From: Desulfovibrionaceae bacterium
GTDB lineage: Bacteria; Pseudomonadota; Gammaproteobacteria; Burkholderiales; Burkholderiaceae_C
Length of the DNA: 7,219 nt
Assembly: GCA_009778355.1 (NCBI GenBank)
Contig: WRJY01000207.1
Location: 1-7,219, forward strand
Direction: 5' to 3'
The notes beneath the pieces were generated by a model. That model was not told the origin of the DNA. It did not search any database and saw nothing but the letters and a program-made list of their open reading frames with translations. A program made the position numbers and the translations under genes. Positions 1-5,534 of the stretch are shown one piece after another. The first letter of the stretch is position 1. Every line of letters begins with the position of its first letter.

Positions 1-173
1 GCGGGATCGACATCGGCAAAAAAATGCCGGCCCTCGACCAGCATGTCGCTGCTGACGGCCAGTTCCATGCCCGGCGCGGGGCGCAGCAGCGCACAGTCGT
101 CGCCGATGCCGAGCGCCACGCAGCCCGTGGCGGGCTGCTTGAAGAAGCGCTCGATCAGCTCGAATTCGCCCAT
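1..173 (-). CDS. thiL: Thiamine-phosphate (thiamine-monophosphate) kinase, N-terminal part, cut by the left edge
   Basis: ThiL phosphorylates thiamine monophosphate with ATP to give thiamine diphosphate, the last step of cofactor synthesis, in the cytoplasm. Only the first 57 residues lie in the window; the family is usually about 310-330 residues. The start MGEFELIERFF is typical of the family. It is followed by GIGDDCALL (residues 22-30), the acidic Mg-ATP-binding motif, and by SSDMLVEGRHF (41-51), matching the conserved S-(T/S)-D-x-L-V-x-G-x-H-F segment. The ATG at 173-171 is chosen because it sits exactly at the usual family start; a weak purine stretch (GAAAG) lies upstream. The gene lies 130 nt downstream of the amidotransferase gene on the same strand, with a hairpin in the gap, so co-transcription is uncertain. 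The reading frame is open to the edge and looks intact. Confidence 0.93.
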   Translation of the reverse strand, partial: MGEFELIERFFKQPATGCVALGIGDDCALLRPAPGMELAVSSDMLVEGRHFFADVDP

Positions 174-250
174 GCCGGGTCTTTCAGGTCAGCGCCTGCC
201 CCTGTTTGGAGAAGGTTGCGTTGGGGCCAGCGCCGCAGCCCCCATCCCAG

Positions 251-271
251 CCTTCCCCCAGTGGGGGAAGG
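251..271. repeat. Near-perfect 9-bp inverted repeat in the amidotransferase-thiL gap (REP-like hairpin)
   Basis: CCTTCCCCC, a 3-nt loop AGT, then GGGGGAAGG form a 9-bp perfect hairpin. It lies in the 130-nt non-coding gap (174-303) between the amidotransferase stop codon and thiL. No T-tract follows on either strand, so a standard Rho-independent terminator is unlikely. Short GC-rich palindromes of this look are common as dispersed intergenic elements in Comamonadaceae genomes (from memory, not searched). It might slow polymerase or protect the 3' end of the upstream mRNA. The rest of the gap shows nothing recognisable. Confidence 0.6.
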
Positions 272-303
272 AGCAGCGGCGAAGCGGCTGAGAAAGGGCC
301 AAC

Positions 304-1131
304 TCATCCGATCCTGTTGCGCACCAGCGCCACCTCATGCGCCAGCCTGCGAAGGTGGCCCGCGCGGCGGGCGGCGGCTTTGAGAAAGGCCATCATCAGC
401 GGGCCGCTGTCGAGGACATCTTCGGCGCCGCCGTTGAGGTGAAATTCCGGGTGCCACTGCACGCCCACGACGAACGGGTGGCCGGTGTGGCGCAGCCCTT
501 CGGGCACCAGGTCGATCGGGCTGCGCGCTTCCAGCGCCATGCCCTTGCCGAGTTTGTCGGCGCACTGGTGGTGAATGCTGGTGACGCGGCGCGGCTCGTA
601 GCCGTAGATGCCCGCCAGGCGCGAGCCGGGCATGAAGTGCACCTCGTGTACCAGGCGGTCGTAGCGCACCGTGTCCGTGTGGGCCACCGCGCCGGGCCAT
701 TGGGTGGGAATGTCCTGGATCAACGTGCCGCCGAAGTACACGTTCAACAACTGGCAGCCGCGGCACACGCCCAGCACGGGTTTGTCGGCGTCGATGAAGC
801 CGCGCAGCAGCTCCAGTTCGTACTCGTCGCGGATGGGGTCGTATTCGGCCTTGTCCTGCCAGGGCTGGGCGCCGTAGGTCTGGGGGCTGATGTCGATGCC
901 GCCTTGCAGCACCAGGCCGTCCAACTGTTCCACCAGGTCGTGCAGCGGCGGGCGCTTGCGCAGGCGGGGGGCGCGCTGGTCGATGAACGGAATCATCAGC
1001 GCCACCACGCCGTGCGACATGATCCATTGCGCCATGCCGCTTTCCAGAAACTGCATGCGCTTGCTGGGCAGCCCCAAGCCGGGCGGAGGGTTGTGCAGCA
1101 GGCGGGCGGAGATGCCGATGCGCAGGGTCAT
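304..1131 (-). CDS. Class I glutamine amidotransferase, gamma-glutamyl-gamma-aminobutyrate hydrolase (peptidase C26, PuuD-like) family
   Basis: 275 residues, close to the usual 250-270 of the family. Members hydrolyse gamma-glutamyl amide bonds; PuuD itself releases GABA from gamma-glutamyl-GABA in putrescine breakdown. The class I triad is visible: the nucleophile Cys123 in VLGVCRGCQLLNV (residues 119-131), and His227 and Glu229 in VGVQWHPEF (222-230). Other family landmarks are DGLVLQGGIDISPQTY (71-86), the GGTLIQDI segment (134-141) and SIHHQ (185-189). The N-terminus LRIGISARLL is typical, which supports the ATG at 1131-1129. This ATG overlaps the stop codon of the preceding small ORF as ATGA, a layout that often means translational coupling. 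No other putrescine-utilisation gene is in the window, so the true substrate is unknown; calling the family is safe, calling it puuD is not. Confidence 0.9.
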   Translation of the reverse strand: MTLRIGISARLLHNPPPGLGLPSKRMQFLESGMAQWIMSHGVVALMIPFIDQRAPRLRKRPPLHDLVEQLDGLVLQGGIDISPQTYGAQPWQDKAEYDPIRDEYELELLRGFIDADKPVLGVCRGCQLLNVYFGGTLIQDIPTQWPGAVAHTDTVRYDRLVHEVHFMPGSRLAGIYGYEPRRVTSIHHQCADKLGKGMALEARSPIDLVPEGLRHTGHPFVVGVQWHPEFHLNGGAEDVLDSGPLMMAFLKAAARRAGHLRRLAHEVALVRNRIG

Positions 1132-1355
1132 GAGGGCGGATTGTCGCGCAGGGCGGCCCAGTCATCATCCGACATGGGAACGGAAGGGCCGCTGCGAATG
1201 CCCGCCTGATACAGCGCCTGAAGCCGCCGGGTGGCTTCTTCGTCGCGCCCGATCAGCTCGCGCTCATCCCCGGCAGGCAGCAGCGGGTTGGCCGGAGAAT
1301 GCCTTTTCCTGATCGGCGCGGGCGTCGAAGTCATGATGTTTTTTGATTTTGTCAT
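1128..1355 (-). CDS. Doubtful small ORF with a ParD-antitoxin-like C-terminal tail, out of frame with the preceding gene
   Basis: 75 codons from the ATG at 1355; a second ATG at 1334 would give 68. The first half is basic and featureless. The second half (RDEEATRRLQALYQAGIRSGP, then VPMSDDDWAALR) resembles the C-terminal region of ParD/CopG-type antitoxins, where a helix is followed by a GxxSGPxxP turn and an acidic tail. The N-terminal DNA-binding part of such an antitoxin is missing. The ORF overlaps the last 92 nt of the Cys-rich gene in the +1 frame and ends at TGA 1130-1128, inside the ATGA that starts the amidotransferase. Neither start has a good ribosome binding site. It could be a small coupled gene, a decayed antitoxin remnant, or a C-terminal extension of the upstream gene split off by a one-base indel in the A6 run at about 1340-1345. 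The open frame extends up to 1556, but that part only shadows the upstream gene. Confidence 0.35.
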   Translation of the reverse strand: MTKSKNIMTSTPAPIRKRHSPANPLLPAGDERELIGRDEEATRRLQALYQAGIRSGPSVPMSDDDWAALRDNPPS

Positions 1356-1605
1356 AGCAGTCAGAACAGACAACGGTGTGGTGGGTGAAGGCCCGAAACC
1401 GCGCCGTTTTGTCTTCTTCCTGCAAATACACCAATTCGCAGGCGTAGCACCAGCCTTGTTTGTTTTCAGGGTCGTTGCTGTTCTCGACGAATCCCAGGGC
1501 AGCGCCACGGTTTTTGACCAAGTGTCCACAAATGGAAGCAATCCGTGAGCGCCCATGATGCGGGCAATTCACTTCAGGCGCTTTGGTATCCAGTTGATCG
1601 GTCAT
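1264..1605 (-). CDS. Small Cys-rich hypothetical protein with two CxxC knuckles (putative zinc-binding)
   Basis: 113 residues, no named function. Six cysteines in a zinc-ribbon-like layout stand out: C14 with H16/H17 (CPHHG), C26-G-H28 (ICGHL), C53-x2-C56 (WCYACE) and C80-x2-C83 (CSDCY). The pattern C-x-H-G, C-x-HL, GF, WC-x2-CE, C-x2-CY is one I recognise from short uncharacterised bacterial proteins that usually end soon after the CY motif. Here about 29 more residues follow CSDCY and the end (QPAAACRG) looks unlike conserved protein, so the C-terminus may be altered. There is no signal peptide or membrane segment. The ATG at 1605 has no strong ribosome binding site; it lies 22 nt after the PIN-domain gene on the same strand, so read-through transcription is plausible. 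Base composition is visibly more AT-rich than the flanking genes, hinting at a different origin. Zinc binding is an inference from the cysteine spacing. Confidence 0.72.
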   Translation of the reverse strand: MTDQLDTKAPEVNCPHHGRSRIASICGHLVKNRGAALGFVENSNDPENKQGWCYACELVYLQEEDKTARFRAFTHHTVVCSDCYDKIKKHHDFDARADQEKAFSGQPAAACRG

Positions 1606-1627
1606 GAAAAACGAAGGCCGATTGGTT

Positions 1628-2047
1628 TCAAAGCGCCTCGGCGCAGAAGGCGGCGGGCGTGACGATGCGCGCGCGCCCCACGCTGCCGCGTTGCAGCAGT
1701 CCGGCGCGGCGGTCGCCGGTCACCAAATAGTCGGCTTCGCCAGCCAAGGCCATCGCCAGCAGAAACGCATCGTCCGGGTCGTTGACTTTGAGGCCATCGG
1801 GCAAAGGCGGTAACGTGTCCTGCACGATCGAGCGCGACATGTTGTTCACCATTGTGCCGACGCGATGCGGCTGGAGCGCATTCCTGAACTTGGCGTAGCG
1901 GCTCGCGTGGCGCAATTCGTCGATTTGCTCCACCGAAGTCACCAGATTGAAACGGTTCTTTCGCCATGCGCGGTAGATGGCGTCGGACACACCGTGCGGC
2001 GTCAGCAATGCGCTGAGCAGCACGTTGGTGTCCAGAACAACCCGCAT
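1628..2047 (-). CDS. PIN-domain putative toxin of a type II toxin-antitoxin pair
   Basis: 139 residues, of the 'putative toxin-antitoxin system toxin component, PIN family' type (related to VapC). PIN domains are Mg/Mn-dependent endoribonucleases. The acidic active site is complete: Asp6 in VVLDTNVLLSALL (3-15), Glu44 in QIDEL (41-45), Asp90/Asp92/Asp93 in VNDPDDAFLLAMA (88-100) and Asp112 in YLVTGDRR (107-114). The end, RIVTPAAF (127-134), is the usual family finish. The ATG at 2047 begins 4 nt after the stop of the ribbon-helix-helix gene, the typical antitoxin-first order with translational coupling; the hydrophobic start right at MRVVLDTNV fits the family. The RNA target cannot be read from sequence. 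No frameshift or lost active-site residue is seen, so the protein is probably active unless neutralised. Confidence 0.9.
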   Translation of the reverse strand: MRVVLDTNVLLSALLTPHGVSDAIYRAWRKNRFNLVTSVEQIDELRHASRYAKFRNALQPHRVGTMVNNMSRSIVQDTLPPLPDGLKVNDPDDAFLLAMALAGEADYLVTGDRRAGLLQRGSVGRARIVTPAAFCAEAL

Positions 2048-2051
2048 CGCA

Positions 2052-2300
2052 TCAGTGCTTGCGGCTCTCGCGCGCCCATTGCACGGCTTCGTCCACCATG
2101 ACGGTCAACTCCTCCTCGCCGAGGTTTGCGTTTTCCGCCTTGGCTTGTTCAACGGCGCGGTCGAAGATGTAGGCGCGCACCGCCTCCTCGATGAAACGAG
2201 AAAGATCGTCTTTGCGTCCACCGCCTTGCGCCGCAAGGAACATGCGGACAGACTGATCCGTGTCTGCCGACACGGCGACGTTCCAGCGAATGCTGCTCAT
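2052..2300 (-). CDS. Ribbon-helix-helix (CopG-like) antitoxin partner of the PIN toxin
   Basis: 82 residues from the ATG at 2300. The N-terminal RWNVAVSADTDQSVRMFLAA (residues 5-24) supplies the beta ribbon and first helix, and RKDDLSRFIEEAVRAYIFD (29-47) the second helix of a ribbon-helix-helix DNA-binding fold. The acidic, helical C-terminal part (about 48-82, with LGEEELTVMVDEAVQWA) is the usual toxin-wrapping tail. Such proteins bind the PIN toxin and repress their own operon. The frame also opens at a GTG at 2324, giving 90 residues, but the extra residues (MHINGKNK) do not look conserved, whereas MSSIRWNVAVS is a typical start with a weak GGGAAG 6 nt upstream. The gene sits directly behind the ligase gene, 37 nt after its stop, and is followed by the toxin gene. 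Identity as an antitoxin rests on fold and context. Confidence 0.85.
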   Translation of the reverse strand: MSSIRWNVAVSADTDQSVRMFLAAQGGGRKDDLSRFIEEAVRAYIFDRAVEQAKAENANLGEEELTVMVDEAVQWARESRKH

Positions 2301-2322
2301 CTTGTTCTTCCCGTTGATATGC

Positions 2323-2342
2323 ACACAGGTGTTTATATTAAT
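2323..2342 (-). promoter_or_regulatory. Possible toxin-antitoxin operon promoter and operator
   Basis: An AT-rich patch in GC-rich surroundings lies just upstream of the antitoxin start. On the minus strand it contains TATAAA (2337-2332, 5 of 6 matches to the sigma70 -10 box), but no good -35 box is seen 16-18 nt upstream. Directly after it is a small inverted repeat, ACAC-AG-GTGT (2323-2332), of the size ribbon-helix-helix repressors often bind. The patch overlaps the TAA stop of the ligase gene. An independent, self-repressed promoter is plausible but only weakly supported. Confidence 0.3.
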
Positions 2343-3492
2343 CCCCCCGAAACCGCAGCGCCGCCTGGCGAATCACTTCGCCCAGCAACTGCTCGCGGGC
2401 ATGGCATTCGCGCAGCCAGCGGGCGTCGTTGTGGTTGTCCAGCACTTGCTGGCGCAGGCCGGCCAGGGCGCTGGCGGCCTGGCAGGTTTCGGCGAAGGGG
2501 CGCAGGCGCTCCATGGTGTCCAGCAGGTGCTCGCGCAAGGGCTGGTGCTGGCCGCTGACGGGATCGACATAGACCGCGTCCAGCCCGAAGCGGCAGGCCT
2601 GGAAGCGGTTGTAGGCGTAGACGAGGTAGTCGTCCTCGGCGGGCGCGAAGGGGCGCTCGCCCTGGAACCAGGCCGCCAGGCTTTGCACCAGGCCGGCCAG
2701 CATGGCGGCGCGTTCGACGGTGAGCGGGGTGTCGAACACGCGTACTTCGATGGTGCCGTATTCGGGCTTGGGGCGGATGTCCCAATAGAAGTCCTTCATG
2801 TTCTTGACGACGCCGGTGCGGGTCATTTTGTCGAAGTAGGCGCCAAATTCGTCCCAGGTCAGCACGCAGGGCGCGCGGCCCGACAGCGGAAACGCGAACA
2901 CCGAATTGAGCCGCGCCGAATCAAAGGCCGTGTCCTGCCCCTGCACGAACGGGCTGGAAGCGGCCAGCGCGATGAAGTGCGGGATGTAGCGCGACATGCA
3001 GTGCAGCGTGTACAGCGCGGTGTCGGCGTCCGGGCAGCCGACGTGCACGTGCTGGCCGAAGATGGTGAACTGCTTGCTCAGGTAGCCGTAGAGCTGCGAC
3101 AACTGGTGAAAGCGCGGCTTGTCGTAGATGCGCTGCTGGTGCCACTGCTGGTAGGGATGCGTGCCGCCGCCGGTGACGGCGATGTTCAGCTTGTCGGCGC
3201 TGCGCACCAGTGCATCGCGGATCTGCGACAACTGCGCCAGCGCCTCGCCCACGGTGTGGCAGACGCCGGTGGAGATTTCGATCATGCCGGCGGTCATTTC
3301 GGGCACGGCGCTGCCGGGCAGGTCGCTGCGCGCCATCAGACGCAGCATCTCGTCGGCGTAGTGCGCCAGGTCGTAGTCGTTGGTGTTGACCAGTTGCAAC
3401 TCCAGTTCGATGCCGATGGTCAGCGCCTGCGAGGTGGCGAAGGCTTGCAGACTGGCTGGCGCGGCCTGGCTCTGCGCAATGGCGGCGGTCAT
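2338..3492 (-). CDS. YbdK-family carboxylate-amine ligase (glutamate-cysteine ligase type 2, GCS2)
   Basis: 384 residues, a normal length for the family (about 370-390). GCS2 proteins join the gamma-carboxyl of glutamate to an amine using ATP; E. coli YbdK has weak glutamate-cysteine ligase activity, and the physiological substrate is often unknown. Family motifs in order: TIGIELELQLVN (25-36) with metal-binding glutamates, MIEISTG (70-76), GGGTHPY (108-114), FGQHVHVG (145-152), RPKPEYGTIEVRVFD (240-254) and the NRFQACRFGLDA segment (295-306). The start ATG at 3492 has AGGAG 8 nt upstream and overlaps the antiporter stop as ATGA, so the two are probably translated in a coupled way. It ends with TAA inside the AT-rich patch before the toxin-antitoxin genes. 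The frame continues open upstream through the antiporter region, but that part is an out-of-frame shadow. The family call is firm; glutathione precursor synthesis in vivo is uncertain. Confidence 0.93.
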   Translation of the reverse strand: MTAAIAQSQAAPASLQAFATSQALTIGIELELQLVNTNDYDLAHYADEMLRLMARSDLPGSAVPEMTAGMIEISTGVCHTVGEALAQLSQIRDALVRSADKLNIAVTGGGTHPYQQWHQQRIYDKPRFHQLSQLYGYLSKQFTIFGQHVHVGCPDADTALYTLHCMSRYIPHFIALAASSPFVQGQDTAFDSARLNSVFAFPLSGRAPCVLTWDEFGAYFDKMTRTGVVKNMKDFYWDIRPKPEYGTIEVRVFDTPLTVERAAMLAGLVQSLAAWFQGERPFAPAEDDYLVYAYNRFQACRFGLDAVYVDPVSGQHQPLREHLLDTMERLRPFAETCQAASALAGLRQQVLDNHNDARWLRECHAREQLLGEVIRQAALRFRGD

Positions 3493-4760
3493 GATGGCGT
3501 CTCCTCGCTGGTCTGGCTGACGGCGGCGCTGGCGCGCGCGCCGCGCCGGTCCTGCCTGGTCTCGCCCGTGCGCTGAAAGGCGATGGTGAGCAACACCGCG
3601 CCCAGCAGTTCCGAGACCAGGATCATCGGCAGCGCGATGGCGGCCACCTGGCCGCCGATGGTGTGCGAGGCGGTCACGAATTGCGACGTGAGCAGCAGCG
3701 CCACCGCCGACATCGGCATCATGGCGATGCCGGTCCAGAACGATTTTTTCAGCGCCATCCCGGAGCCGGCGCTGCCCGCCAGAATGCCGAGCGCCTTGGC
3801 GGCCAGCCGCGCCGTCACCAGCGCCGCCGCCGCCCCGATGGCGGCGGCGCTCCAGCCGGCCTGCGCTGCCGCGGCGGACACCAGCACGAACATCAGAATG
3901 TTCAGCATCGACGCCGCCGTGCCAAGCTGGCGCGGCCACACCCACGGGCGGGGATGCCACAGTTTGAGCAAAAGGCCGCCCAGCAGCGCCGCCAGCGGCG
4001 CCGATCCGCCCAGCGGCGTGGTAACGCCGCAGCCGGCGGCCAGCAGCGCCAGCAGCACGATGGCCGTGTCCTGGCTGCTTGGGTGCAGCACGCGCAAGGC
4101 AGCGGTCAGCACGCCGGCCAGCACCGCGCCGCACAGCAGCGAAATGACCAGCACCGCAGCCGACGACGCCACCGACGCCAGCAGCGTGCCGCCGCCGCGG
4201 TCGATGCTGCTCAGCATGGCGGTGCCAATGGTCAGCGCGTACAGCGTGTTCAGCGTTGCCAGCGCCAGCGCGCGGTCGGTCACCGGGCCGCTGGCGCGCA
4301 AATCCAGCGTCACGCGCATCAGCACCGCGGGCGACGCGGCCACCGCAATCAGCGACAGCGCCCGCACCACCGGCGCGTCCAGCCCCAGCGCGTGCAGGCT
4401 CGCGAAAGCCGCCGCGAAGGTCAGCAGCGATTCGGCCGCGCTCTGCGCCAGCACCATCGGGTTGTGGCGCAGCCAGCGCAGCGACAGCCGCGCGCCAGCC
4501 TCGAACAAAACCACCGCCAGCCCCATTTCCAGCAGGAACAGGCCGCCCCCCTCGAGCGGCCATGTGGCGTTGGCCAGCCCCAGCCAGCCGGCCACCGCGC
4601 CGACTCCCGCGTAGCCGACGATCTTGGGCAGCCGCGAGTTGCGCCGCACCAAGTGCCCGGCCAGCGCCGCCAGCGCCAGCAGCAACGCCCACGTCAGCGC
4701 CAGCGTTGCGGGCGGCAGGTTGAATCGGTCAATCAGGGTGGCTGGCCATGCAGCGGTCAC
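3489..4760 (-). CDS. Cation:proton antiporter, CPA2/Kef-like membrane domain
   Basis: 423 residues from GTG 4760. Strongly hydrophobic, with roughly a dozen predicted membrane segments, in the inner membrane. Numbering below is from the upstream ATG at 4790; subtract 10 for the GTG start. RLPKIVGYAGVGAVAGWLG (53-71) matches the Kef-type 'LP-x-(V/I)-GY' helix; LLEMGLAVVLFEAGARL (86-102) matches the 'LGVVLLLF-x-x-G-x-x-L' helix; a conserved-looking late helix region is KKSFWTGIAMMPMSAVALLL (348-367). The hydrophilic tail of about 28 residues replaces the cytosolic Rossmann (RCK/KTN) domain of full-length KefB/KefC, so regulation by that domain is absent. The place where CPA proteins carry ND or QD reads ALATLNTLYAL, with Asn181-Thr182 and no aspartate. 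The GTG start is preferred because GGAGG lies 9 nt upstream; the ATG at 4790 lacks a ribosome binding site and the ATG at 4769 touches the GGAGG. Ion specificity is unknown. Confidence 0.85.
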   Translation of the reverse strand: MTAAWPATLIDRFNLPPATLALTWALLLALAALAGHLVRRNSRLPKIVGYAGVGAVAGWLGLANATWPLEGGGLFLLEMGLAVVLFEAGARLSLRWLRHNPMVLAQSAAESLLTFAAAFASLHALGLDAPVVRALSLIAVAASPAVLMRVTLDLRASGPVTDRALALATLNTLYALTIGTAMLSSIDRGGGTLLASVASSAAVLVISLLCGAVLAGVLTAALRVLHPSSQDTAIVLLALLAAGCGVTTPLGGSAPLAALLGGLLLKLWHPRPWVWPRQLGTAASMLNILMFVLVSAAAAQAGWSAAAIGAAAALVTARLAAKALGILAGSAGSGMALKKSFWTGIAMMPMSAVALLLTSQFVTASHTIGGQVAAIALPMILVSELLGAVLLTIAFQRTGETRQDRRGARASAAVSQTSEETPS

Positions 4761-4844
4761 ATCCGGCATCCTCCAATCTGTCAGGAACATCGATTAGCAG
4801 GCCGATGGTAACTGGCCGACGGCGGTAGGAGACAATCGCCCCTC
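4761..4844. promoter_or_regulatory. Divergent intergenic region between the antiporter gene and rpe
   Basis: These 84 nt must hold the promoters of two divergent transcripts. On the plus strand, GACAAT (4831-4836) resembles a -10 box of the form often seen just ahead of Burkholderiales genes, but no clear -35 is present; AGGAG (4827-4831) is 13 nt from the rpe ATG, rather far for a ribosome binding site. If GACAAT is the -10, the rpe mRNA would be nearly leaderless. On the minus strand only weak candidates are seen. No operator-like repeat stands out. Confidence 0.3.
4770..4774 (-). promoter_or_regulatory. Ribosome binding site deciding the antiporter start
   Basis: GGAGG on the minus strand, 9 nt before the GTG at 4760-4758. 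It lies inside the longer open frame beginning at the ATG at 4790 and directly abuts the ATG at 4769, which is therefore too close to be used. It favours GTG as the true start. Confidence 0.5.
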
Positions 4845-5534
4845 ATGAGCGCCACTTACCGCATCGCCCCCTCCATCCTGTCAGCCGACTTCGCCCGCCT
4901 GGGCCAGGAGGTCGCCAGCGTCATCGCCGCCGGCGCCGACTGGATCCACTTCGACGTGATGGACAACCATTACGTGCCCAACCTGACCTTTGGGCCGATG
5001 ATCTGCCAGGCCATCAAGCCGCACGCCAAAACCGCCGCCGGCCAGCCGGCGCCGCTGGACGTGCACATGATGGTGCAGCCCGTGGACGCGCTGGCGCAGG
5101 CGTTCGCGCAGGCCGGCGCCGACCTCATCAGCTTTCACCCCGACGCCAGCGCGCACGCCCACCGCAGCGTGCAGGCCATCAAGGCCGCCGGCTGCAAGGC
5201 CGGGCTGGCGTTCAACCCTGGGCAGCCGCTGGACGCGCTGGACTGGCTGATCGACGACATCGACCTGGTGCTCATCATGAGCGTCAACCCCGGCTTCGGC
5301 GGCCAGTCGTTCATCGACAGCGCGCTGCGCAAGATCGAGCAGGCGCGCAAGCGCATCGACGCCTCGGGCCGCGACATCCGGCTGCAAGTGGACGGCGGCA
5401 TCAAGGCCGGCAACATCCGCCAGGCAGCCGACGCCGGCGCCGACACCTTCGTCGCCGGCAGCGCCATCTTCGGCCAGAAGGATTACGCGGCAGTCATTGC
5501 CGATATGCGGCAAGCGTTAAAAGCACCTGCCTGA
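4845..5534 (+). CDS. rpe: Ribulose-phosphate 3-epimerase
   Basis: 229 residues, the normal length. Rpe interconverts D-ribulose 5-phosphate and D-xylulose 5-phosphate in the pentose phosphate pathway (and the Calvin cycle where present), as a cytoplasmic TIM barrel. Motifs in order: IAPSILSADFARLG (7-20); WIHFDVMDNHYVPNLTFGP (33-51), with metal ligands His35 and Asp37; DVHMMV (72-77), with His74; FNPGQPLD (123-130); IMSVNPGFGGQSFI (144-157), the phosphate loop; QVDGGI (181-186), with catalytic Asp183; and VAGSAIFG (203-210). All metal and acid-base residues are present, so it should be active. The ATG at 4845 fits the usual family start. The gene is divergent from the antiporter. In many relatives rpe is followed by gph (phosphoglycolate phosphatase); here no gene follows closely and the next gene is tkt, whose product uses xylulose 5-phosphate. 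Confidence 0.97.
   Translation: MSATYRIAPSILSADFARLGQEVASVIAAGADWIHFDVMDNHYVPNLTFGPMICQAIKPHAKTAAGQPAPLDVHMMVQPVDALAQAFAQAGADLISFHPDASAHAHRSVQAIKAAGCKAGLAFNPGQPLDALDWLIDDIDLVLIMSVNPGFGGQSFIDSALRKIEQARKRIDASGRDIRLQVDGGIKAGNIRQAADAGADTFVAGSAIFGQKDYAAVIADMRQALKAPA

Noticed and set aside
120..138. An 8-bp inverted repeat with a 3-nt loop (GCAGCCCG/CGGGCTGC)
   Set aside because: It lies inside the thiL coding sequence and is explained by ordinary GC-rich codons; no regulatory role can be supported.
337..1209. A 290-codon plus-strand open frame opposite the amidotransferase
   Set aside because: It is antisense to a gene with a full catalytic triad. Its translation is rich in Ala, Val, His and Gln without any family motif, as expected from the complement of GC-rich codons.
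1602..1967. A 121-codon minus-strand open frame over the PIN gene
   Set aside because: It is in a different frame from the PIN gene with its complete acidic active site, and has no motif of its own.
2260..3576. A 438-codon plus-strand open frame opposite the YbdK-type ligase
   Set aside because: The opposite strand carries clear GCS2 motifs. This frame shows only Gly/Ala/Val/His/Gln-rich low-complexity translation.
3493..4692. A 400-codon extension fused in frame ahead of the YbdK-type ligase
   Set aside because: It is out of frame with the antiporter and consists of Gly/Ala/Arg-rich shadow sequence. The ligase has its own AGGAG and ATG at 3492.
3583..4811. Two long plus-strand open frames (343 and 382 codons) opposite the antiporter
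   Set aside because: They are shadows of a hydrophobic membrane-protein gene; one is Ser/Ala-rich, the other extremely Arg/Gln/His-rich, and neither has motifs or a ribosome binding site.
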